Shown in pieces: positions 56,245 through 64,000 of a stretch of 64,000 nt of DNA (positions are counted from its first letter, which is position 1; each line of letters begins with the position of its first letter). The stretch spans positions 32,133,811 through 32,197,810 of the forward strand of contig CAMGYJ010000003.1 of assembly GCA_946122785.1 (NCBI GenBank). Direction: 5' to 3'. The notes under the pieces are model-generated. The model did not search any database. It had not been told where the DNA came from and saw only the letters and a list, made by a program, of their open reading frames with translations. The DNA comes from Linum tenue. Lineage: Eukaryota > Streptophyta > Magnoliopsida > Malpighiales > Linaceae. Made by a program: the position numbers and the translations under genes.

Positions 56245-56764
56245 TTTGGTAACTGGTTAAATCGTTATCGCCTAAGAGATTACCACCCCTAACTGCATCT
56301 AGGTGCATTTATGGTATGGGATGATAACATATTAGGAAGGGGTTGGTTTTTAAATATACAATCTGATGATTAATCTTTTAAAATCATAACTATCCATGAA
56401 ACCAAAAGTCTATGGAGATGTAATTCATATATATTCATATATAAAAGCCTAACATTAGAGTTATTATTCATTAGTGACTCTCACACTCCTCCAAGTGCAA
56501 GTCGGGAAGCTGTAAGCCCTTCTTTTGGTTACCGAGTATACCATTACGTATAATCATCGACTGTATTGTTAATCACGGTTACCAATTTGGTAACTGGTTA
56601 AACCGTTATTGCCTAAGTGATTACCACCCCTAACTGCATCTAGGTGCATTTATGGTATGGGATGATAACATATTCCGAAAGGGTTGGTTTTTGAATAGAC
56701 AATCATCAAGTTAATCTTTTTAAATCATAACTATCCATGAAACCAAAAGTCCATGGAGATGTAA
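56245..56764 (+). repeat. Direct repeat of about 179 bp, 341 bp apart
   Basis: The copy at 56245-56423 recurs at 56586-56764 with roughly a dozen differences. Both contain GATTACCACCCCTAACTGCATC, which looks like a hAT terminus (TAGGGGTGGTAATC reversed) joined to the same flank. The arrangement suggests duplication of a segment that already contained an element end. Confidence 0.75.
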
Positions 56765-57594
56765 AATGAAATATCAAAGCCTACTAGCGTGTGATTCGTG
56801 GAAAAGTCATCCGCATCATCTCTAAATGATCCATGTAAAGTTCCAAGTGAAATTTTAGAAAATCGATGTTACTTTCAAATTTTCTTAATATTGTTTATAA
56901 AAGTGATAGGAAATGAGCAAGATATTTGTTTACGAGATGATTATAATATTTGAGGGATATGGATGATCGAATTATTGAAATTAGCGAATTTAAATCATAA
57001 TTGTAGTACATATTCAAATGAATTTGATGAGAATACTTAAAATACCAAACCCACGATCAACATTATCACACTCTTAGTTAGAATTTCTCCTACTAAATGG
57101 GGTTTAGTTGGACCACTATGAATATATGATGGGCTATTTTGCCTAGAGGTATATGGGTTGTTTGGGTCGATTTTTAACCATTTTTAAACGCCCAACCAAT
57201 GAGTCTTGAGTTGAATGATGGTGAACCCAAAACCACCCATAAATTTCAAGATCCTACAGGTTTTTTTACTTACGATTTGTGTTGGGTTGGATGAAAATCT
57301 AATCCATTGCATGAGAACAAGATTTATACTTCTAATAATATAATATGACAAAAATACATATATGACACTATATGAAAATGTAAGTTATTGTAGTAACATA
57401 CTGCATTCATACTAGGAAAAGAAAAGAATTAAAAATATTTTACTTATTAATACGTTGTAGTAAACTAAAAAATTAAACATAAAGAGAGGATGCGAAAATA
57501 AGTATATATATAAATGTATAAGGAAACACTTTGATAAATAATTGACTTTTATTTATTTACTCTAGTTAAAATAAGTTGGCGGAAAGGCTACTTG
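56765..57594. other. AT-rich stretch, nothing recognised
   Basis: No gene, terminal repeat or RNA gene seen. Confidence 0.5.
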
Positions 57595-57609
57595 AAAGCT
57601 CCGTAAACA

Positions 57610-58595
57610 TTTGGCGAGTTCTAGCGCGGCAGCGAATGATGACATTTTTGTGGCTCGCTACACATCAGAGGCTTATTACAAATGTCGAACGCAAGAGGAG
57701 ACATCTTACGACGGAGGATGGCTGCAAGACCTGTGGAGACGGACCTGAGACAACTCTCCACGTGCTTCGAGAGTGTCCCTACGCTTGTGCGGCATGGGCA
57801 GAGTTGCTTTGTGACGAGTCGGATAGCGACTTTTTTGAGCTAGACCTTGGGAGATAGATGATGCATTACACAACAGAGCGAGGTTACAGCATTGACAACA
57901 CTCTCTTTACGACTATGTGTTGGCTGCTGTGGAAGAACCAGAATGAATTCTGCTTCCAAGGTGAGTTAAAGTCATATGCACAGTTCCATGCCAGTGCTGC
58001 TACTCTGCGACAACAAATCCATCAAGCATTTGAGAAGGAGACACATATGTTTGGAGCCGGGGGACTTCGACAACTAAGACTTATCAACTGACAACCACCA
58101 CCGCCAGGATGGACATGTCTGAATACTGATGGATCAGTGGTCCACTCTCCTTCGAGTACAACAGCAGGAGGAGTCATGCAGGGAGACGACGACCGCCTCA
58201 TTACTGCTTTTGCTGCGAACCTTGGGTGAGGTTCTATTACGAGTGTAGAACCGGCATGGATCGTGCGTGGACTGAAACTCGCTTGGGAGGCAGGAGTTAG
58301 GAAGGTAATTCTACAGACAGATTCTGCTACGGCTAAGTCCCTTATTGAGATGGCCACACCTCACCACATCCATTACACGAGCGTCGCCGAGATACGACGT
58401 TGGTTAGCTCAGGACTGGCAAGTCCTCATTACTCATATTTACAGGGAAGCGAACGTTGTTGCAGACTACCTCGCTAATCTGGGTCACTCTCTTCCTATTG
58501 GTTTGCATAATATTGTGAATCCGGATAGTGTTTTGGCTTACTGGTTGTACCATGACATTATTGGGGTTCAGACACCCCGTTCATTTATTCTATAA
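57610..58595 (+). pseudogene. LINE ORF2 C-terminus with three in-frame stops
   Basis: One reading frame covers the zinc-binding domain (FLWLATHQRLITNVERKRRH, CKTCGDGPETTLHVLREC) and the RNase H-like domain (PPPPGWTCLNTDGS, GLKLAWEAGVRK, LQTDSATA, ADYLANLGHSLPIG). It is broken by TAG at 57855-57857, TGA at 58089-58091 and TGA at 58227-58229, all in the same frame with no indel. Against the copy at 41-42.4 kb the first two stops stand where that copy has Trp (KWIHHY and IHWKPP) and the third where it has Gly (NLGGG). The natural stop is at 58593-58595. Being both truncated and interrupted, it cannot make an active protein. Confidence 0.88.
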
Positions 58596-58635
58596 AGGTT
58601 GGGGCGTCCTTTAAGCGCTCCGCCTCGTAAAAAAA
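57610..58635 (+). mobile_element. 5'-truncated LINE with 15-bp TSD (family A)
   Basis: About 1.03 kb of LINE 3' sequence ends in a poly(A) run (58629-58638, overlapping the TSD). It is flanked by the perfect duplication AAAGCTCCGTAAACA (57595-57609 and 58636-58650). The coding part matches the LINE at 41.0-42.4 kb along its length, so it is a second, older copy of that family in the opposite orientation. Confidence 0.92.
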
Positions 58636-58650
58636 AAAGCTCCGTAAACA

Positions 58651-59055
58651 ATATATTAAGAAATATATAAGATTTTGATGAATAATATAGTATCACAGAT
58701 CCGTTTGGATATTATCAAATTGTAACAATCCGAACCCAGTAAAATTATTGAATGGCTAAACGTCGCCCTAACTTTACTATTTTCGCCCTAAACTAAAACA
58801 TACAATTACTAAGTTATCCTTCATTAACAAAAGAAAACAAACAAAACAAATAGCATCCTATTCGAAATGCTTCTTCATCTTGGTGAAACAACTCTCGCTG
58901 GTACTCTAAACGATCGTCGCCGCCGATACACTCCTAACGAGTTCGAGGCTCTGGAACTACTCATGAGTGCTGATTCAGGGGAGAAAGGATTCCCAATATC
59001 ACAAGGGTTCCTTCTCAAAATTGGAATAGGAAACGTGGTTCACAATGGTTCAAAC
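58651..59055 (+). other. Flank of the Copia insertion with a small unassigned frame
   Basis: An ATG frame at 58867-59055 encodes about 60 residues (MLLHLGETTLAGTLNDRRRR...) and is cut by the Copia 3' LTR, whose first bases supply its stop. The sequence is GC-richer than its surroundings and could be part of an older gene exon on either strand. I recognise no family. Confidence 0.3.
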
Positions 59056-59412
59056 TGAAATCAAATTGAATGCAAACTGACAATTTATTCATTCGACTGA
59101 GATCGAGCTTTATACATGAGCTTCTCAACTGAAGCCTTTGGAATCGGCTCTGCTAAACAGCTCTAACCTCTCAATCCCTGAGAATAAGCAACCTAACAAA
59201 CTGACTCTGCAACCAACGACTATCCCTAACGGCTAGTTTAGCCAAACTGGCTTTTATAGACTCAAACAGAAAAACAAGGACTAAAACAGAAAAAGACCAA
59301 ACGACACAGTCTCAGTGTTTGAGACTTAACTAATTAAAACGACACAGTGCAGCCGCTTTTCCTTCTCCAGAAAGGATTCGGATTAGCAGAGCTTCAGCAG
59401 CCTTCACCAACA
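59056..59412 (-). repeat. 3' LTR of the Copia element
   Basis: On the plus strand it reads TGAAATC... to ...CCAACA, i.e. TG...CA ends. Immediately inside is a purine-rich tract on the element strand (CAGGGGAGGC, plus 59413-59422). A second copy of the tract lies about 42 bp further in, near 59455-59464, so the inner LTR border could instead be 59454. A TATAAAAG box occurs on the minus strand at about 59251-59258. The length of about 357 bp is normal for copia. Confidence 0.8.
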
Positions 59413-59495
59413 GCCTCCCCTGATCTGGAACTTCATCGATCAATATCTTCAACAGCCTCCCCTGAACTGAAGCATCTTCAACCAGCTTCAGTTCA

Positions 59496-62400
59496 TCAAT
59501 CTTCAATCCCCAATTCTGCTCCATTAACCATTCCCAATCTGCTGCGCAACAACTGAAATGTGTTAAGCTTCAATGGCTTGGTCATGATGTCTGCTACTTG
59601 TTCCTCAGTCCCACAATGCTCCAATTCAATTGTTCCATTCCTGGCCAGCTCTCTTAGGAAGTGAAAGCGAACATCTATGTGTTTGCTTCGACCATGCATT
59701 ACAGGATTCTTTGAAAGCTTGATGGCTGAACTGTTATCACACATAATCCTGGTTGTTCCTTCCACACAATCCAGCCATCCCATTTGAGCCACAATTCTTC
59801 TAAGTCACACGCACTGAGCTGCACAGAAAGATGCAGCCACAAATTCTGCTTCTGTTGTAGAGAGAGTAACCACTGGTTGTTTCTTCGAGCTCCATGAAAT
59901 TGCTCCTCCTGCCAAAAAGAAAGTATACCCACTGGTACTTCTTCTATCATCCAAATCACCAGCATAGTCACTGTCAGTGTAACCAAGTAGACAGTCTCCT
60001 TCTTCTTGTCTTTTGTACAGAATTCCATACTTCTGTGTTCCTTTTAGATACCTGAGTATCTTCTTTGCTGCCAGCATGTGTTGTTTTGTAGGTTTGTCCA
60101 TGAACCTGCTCAATTTGCAAACTGCATACATAATGTCAGGCCTTGTTGCTGTTGCATAAAGTAGGCTTCCAATAAGCTGCTTATAGCTAGTTGCATTAAC
60201 CTCGACACCATCACCAGCTTTTGAAAGTTTTGTTCCTGGAACCATAGGATTGTTGACATGGTTGCAATCTGCAAGATGAAACCTGTCTAGCAGCTCACTA
60301 ATGTACTTCTGCTGAGAAATAAAGATTTCAGTGCCAGTTTGAGTTACCTCCACGCCCAAGAAAAACTTCAACTTTCCCAAATCTGACATTTCAAATTCAG
60401 CTTCCATAGATTCCTTGAATTCTTTTAGCATTGCAGGGCTAGTGCTGGCATAGATTAGGTCATCAACATACACACTGACCATCAGCACATCCCTTCCAGA
60501 TTTCTTCACAAACAATGTCTGCTCAAACTCACATCTTTCAAAACCAGTGTTTAGAAAGTGAGTTTCAATCCTGCTAAACCAAGCTCGAGGGGCCTGTTTA
60601 AGGCCATACAAAGCCTTTTGCAACCTGTATACCTTACCCTCTTGCCCAGGAATCTCAAAACCCTGAGGTTGTTCAACATACACTTCTTCTGTGAGATTTC
60701 CCTGCAAGAAAGCACTCTTAACATCTAACTGATACACAGTCAGACCATGTTGTGCAGCAAGAGCCAAGAAAGTTCTGATGGTGTCCCATCGAGCTACTGG
60801 TGCAAAGACTTCATCATAATCCACTCCATACCTTTGAGCATAGCCCTTTGCAACTAACCTGGCCTTGAATTTGTCTATGGATCCATCTTCCTTCAACTTG
60901 GTCCTGTATACCCACTTGACTCCAATAGGAGTCACTCCTGCTGGTTTATCAACCAGAATCCACGTGTGATTTCTTCTTATGGCATCCATCTCTTGTTCCA
61001 TGGCCTTTCTCCACCTTTCTTCAAGAACAGCTTCATCAAAGGAGGTTGGATCACTGCTGACAGCAACTAGAGCCCACCAATCAGTTTCAGCAAATGCCAG
61101 ATTTGGCATTCCTTGACAGTCAAAACCATCAAATCGACTTGGAAACTTTCGATTTCTTGGTCCTAGCTCATTGCTAGGTGGAAGTCCCAGAGCATCAGTC
61201 ACATTCTCTTCTTCTTCTTCTTCTGATTCAGTAGCAGCTGGTGTGACTGGTTCTGAGGCCTCAGACTGTGTTGGAACTGAGTTGCTCTCAGACTCCTCTT
61301 CAGTTTCTTCTTCTTCTGAGGTGGTTTCAGAAGGCTCAGCCTCCTCCTCATGTCCTCCTTGATCATCATCATCACCTTCTTCTGAGTCATACCAGGCTTC
61401 TTCTGCTCCTTCCCACACCAGTTTGATCGAGTCAGGCTCTGTGTCAGACTTCCCGATCCACCCTTCCTTTTCATTGAAGACCACATCTCGGCTGATAATA
61501 ACCTTCTTAGTCTCAGGATTGAACAGCTTATAGGCTTTAGATTCCTTAGACAGGCCTAGGAAGTTGCACTTTACACTTTTATCATCCAGCTTCTTCCTTA
61601 AACTGTCATGAACATGAGCAAAGGCCACACAACCAAAGATTCTGAAATGATTCACTGAAGGTGGTTTTCCAGTCCATCTCTCTTGAGGTGTCTTGCCATC
61701 ATTAGCTTTAGTTGGACTTCTATTAAGAATATGAGTAGCCCAATCTACAGCCTCAGGCCAGAAAGTTGGTGGAACTTTGGTGTCCTCCAGTGAACATCTG
61801 ACCATATTTATGATGGTCCTGTTCTTCCTCTCAGCAACCCCATTTTGCTGAGGGGTGAGAGCAGCTGTTAGCTGCCTTCTGATTCCTGCCTCTTCACATA
61901 TATCACGAAACTCATGCAGTAAGAACTCTCCCCCTCTATCAGTCCTAAGACATGCAATAGTTCTTCCAGTTTCATTTTCCACTTGTGCTTTGAAACGTTT
62001 AAAGCATGCTAAGGCTTCTGATTTTGCAGATAAGAAGTAAATCCATAGTTTTCTGCTGTAATCATCAGTAAGAGTCATGATATACCTCTTCCCTCCATTA
62101 GATGCAGGAGTGATAGGGCCACACAAGTCAGCATGTAGAAGTTGCAGTGGCTTGATGGCTCTCCATGCTCCTGTTTTTGGAAATTTCGTCCTGCATTGCT
62201 TGCCAATCATACAAGTTCCACAGACTCCAAGCTCTCCAGTTAACTTAGGAAGCCCTTCCACCAGCCTTTTCTTTTCCAACTCCAGCAAACCAGCCTTGCT
62301 GAGGTGACCAAACCGCCTGTGCCATAGGTTGAGTGTGTCATGTTGTTCAACATCAGTTTGTAGGCAGTGATTGGCTTCAGCATGATGGTTGGCTTGCAGT

Positions 62401-63662
62401 ACAAACATCCTGTTGGACTTCATGGATGTTTGCAGCAGCAAACCATGTTTCTCGTGATAAATCTTGCAGCTTCCTTGCTTTATTGTGAAGGCAAGATTCT
62501 TTTCCTGCATTTGTCTCACACTCAGCAGGTTTGACTTTAGACTAGGCACATAGAACACATTTTGGAAGACCAAGGGCACCTTTTCCACAATCATCTTTAC
62601 AGATCCCTTCCCCTGAACTTCTAGTCTGCTTCCATTTCCCAGCTTAACGTCACTCTTGAAGCTTGTGTCAAGCTTGATAAACCAGCTTTTGTCACCACAC
62701 ATGTGGTTACTGCACCCACTATCAAGGAACCACCAGTCACCATTCTTTCTCGAGCTTTCTCTACTGGATATCTTCTCTTCAGTGTAGGCCATCAGCAGAA
62801 CATCATCTTTGATGTCAGTGGGTTCCCAGCTTGAGTAATGAGTCTGCCATTCAGGGCATTCTCGACTGTAATGTCCCATTTTATGGCACTTGTAGCATTC
62901 AATCTGGTCCTTATTCCAGCTCCTGCCTCGTCCTCTTCCTCCCCTGCCTTGATATCCAAATCTGCCTCCTCTTCCTCTTCCTCCATTATACACTTGCAGA
63001 GCCTGTTCTTCACCATAGGTGGACTTTGAGAATTTTTGCTCATGAACCAGCAGGGAGCTTTGCAAGGCATCCACAGACATCTCAACTATGTCCTTGGATT
63101 CTTCAATGGAGCACACTATGTAATTGAACTTCTCAGTGAGAGTTCTGAGTACCTTCTCAACAATCTTTGTGTCTGTCATATCTTCTCCACAATTCCTCAT
63201 TGAATTAGCAATGACCATTACTCGACTGAAATAGTTTGTCACTGTCTCACCATCCTTCATCTGCAGCAGCTCAAAGTTTCTCCTGAGTCCTTGCAGATTT
63301 GCCTTCTGAACACGCTCGTTCCCTTGATAACGTGTCTTCATTGAGTCCCATAGTTGCTTGGAGGTTCCCTTCTGAGTGATGGTTTTGAGAATGCTCTTAT
63401 CAATAGAACTGAACAGAAAGTTCTTAGCATTCAGATCCTTCAGACGAGTCACCTCCAGTGTCTTTCTCTGAGTTTCAGTCAACTCAGATTCCTCATCAGC
63501 TTCTTGAATTCCAGTTTCTACCACGATCCATAATTCCTTGGATCTGAGCAAGTTTTCCATCAACATGCTCCAATGATCATAGTCCCCATCAAACTTGGGA
63601 ATCCCTACCTGAGCAAAACTGCTGTCACCACTCATCCTGCTCTTTTCAATTTCACTCACCAA
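59496..63662 (-). pseudogene. Copia gag-pol polyprotein with one premature stop
   Basis: The frame starts at an ATG at 63662 and runs 1285 codons to TGA at 59805-59807. The same frame continues another 102 codons to the natural stop at 59496. Residue positions: gag/UBN2 about 20-220; CCHC knuckle CYKCHKMGHYSREC 256-269; protease DSG 314-316; integrase HHCC at H448, H453, C481, C484 and DDE at D512, D575, E611; a long acidic linker about 758-820; reverse transcriptase with YVDD 1065-1068; RNase H from about 1220 (YTDSDYAGD). All catalytic residues named are present. The premature TGA stands where copia relatives normally have Trp (after FCAAQCV), so the product would lack the last part of RNase H. 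The closest annotation class is the TNT1-94-like polyprotein; lineage not settled. Confidence 0.95.
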
Positions 63663-63769
63663 TAATCAAGATCCTCACTTTTCACTCGTGTTTCCCACAA
63701 CCCAGGATCTTCTACTATTTCACACAGCTCTCACTTTCGATTGAAACTCTCTGGTTACAGTCTGCAAAA

Positions 63770-63781
63770 GCTCTGATACCA
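63770..63781 (-). other. Primer-binding site of the Copia element
   Basis: On the minus strand TGGTATCAGAGC lies 3 nt inside the 5' LTR end. It is complementary to the 3' end of plant initiator-Met tRNA, the usual primer for copia reverse transcription. Confidence 0.92.
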
Positions 63782-63784
63782 CTA

Positions 63785-64000
63785 TGAAATCAAATTGAAT
63801 GCAAACTGACAATTTATTCATTCGACTGAGATCGAGCTTTATACATGAGCTTCTCAACTGAAGCCTTTGGAATCGGCTCTGCTAAACAGCTCTAACCTCT
63901 CAATCCCTGAGAATAAGCAACCTAACAAACTGACTCTGCAACCAACGACTATCCCTAACGGCTAGTTTAGCCAAACTGGCTTTTACAGACTCAAACAGAA
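63785..64000 (-). repeat. 5' LTR of the Copia element, inner 216 bp
   Basis: It matches 59056-59271 with a single difference, C at 63986 against T at 59257 (plus strand). This changes the minus-strand TATAAAAG box to TGTAAAAG. The rest of this LTR and the outer target-site duplication lie beyond the window. Confidence 0.93.

Larger units (their letters stand above)
59056..64000 (-). mobile_element. Young Ty1/copia LTR retrotransposon (runs off the window)
   Basis: A full-length-type element on the minus strand: 3' LTR at 59056, gag-pol between, tRNA-Met primer-binding site at 63770-63781, and the inner part of the 5' LTR from 63785 to the window edge. Domain order gag, protease, integrase, reverse transcriptase, RNase H defines Ty1/copia. 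The visible LTR parts are identical but for one base in 216, so insertion was recent. The 5 bp left of the element are CAAAC; the matching duplication lies outside the window. It inserted into sequence that holds a short unassigned frame. Confidence 0.96.

Noticed and set aside
62792..63085. Additional small frames within the Copia element (both strands)
   Set aside because: Shadows of the intact polyprotein frame.
1..64000. CRISPR arrays, bacterial operons, rRNA genes
   Set aside because: No spaced identical repeats, Shine-Dalgarno organisation or rRNA sequence seen; all evidence is plant nuclear.

Overview
This is plant nuclear DNA, most probably from a flowering plant. The evidence is the intron-containing genes with plant-type splice sites, TGGGCC (site II) promoter motifs, and the repeat mix: Ty1/copia and LTR relics, 5'-truncated LINEs with poly(A) tails, hAT, Mutator and Harbinger-type elements, and a plant mobile domain (PMD) gene. 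The sequence is AT-rich overall. I cannot name the species. There is no bacterial operon, CRISPR array, rRNA gene or credible tRNA gene.

Only two ordinary host genes are well supported. A four-exon choline-transporter-like gene (CTL/SLC44 family, 517 aa) lies on the minus strand at 32306-34754. A four-exon gene for a mitochondrial small-subunit ribosomal protein of the mS23 type (183 aa) lies on the plus strand at 48197-50038, with TGGGCC motifs about 460 bp upstream. Both have in-phase GT-AG introns and no disabling changes.

Layout: 1-16.3 kb is poor in recognisable coding sequence. It holds a possible plus-strand noncoding transcription unit (from about 1.94 kb), a Helitron-like terminus at 5.35 kb and a long stretch with minus-strand splice-like signals. 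From 16.7 to 31.9 kb is a dense nest of DNA transposons, many with both terminal inverted repeats (TIRs) and target-site duplications (TSDs) visible: a (TA)n-flanked MITE, two Mutator-type MITEs with 9-bp TSDs, a Harbinger-type element with TAA TSDs, and five hAT-type elements with 8-bp TSDs (one nested in another). A LINE with a 14-bp TSD sits in an LTR-retrotransposon leader, and an RNase H-like relic and Helitron-like ends are also present. After the transporter gene comes a 4.8-kb hAT element (35884-40646) that keeps the transposase dimerisation domain and is split by a 2.29-kb solo LTR. Two minus-strand LINEs (41.0-42.4 and 43.1-45.5 kb) follow, then about 2.2 kb without features.

The most interesting unit is 50.4-55.8 kb. 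A PMD gene (plus) and a MuDR-type transposase gene (minus) converge. Both start inside flanks that share a GGTGCGGT repeat and TATA-type promoters. The layout resembles maize MuDR, where mudrA and mudrB converge from TIR promoters, with a PMD gene in the second slot. Both genes now carry disabling changes, and a hAT element has split the transposase gene.

The window ends in a very young Ty1/copia element (59056 to beyond 64000, minus strand). Its visible LTR portions differ at one base out of 216, and that base lies in the likely TATA box of the 5' LTR. Its polyprotein has one premature TGA in the RNase H domain.
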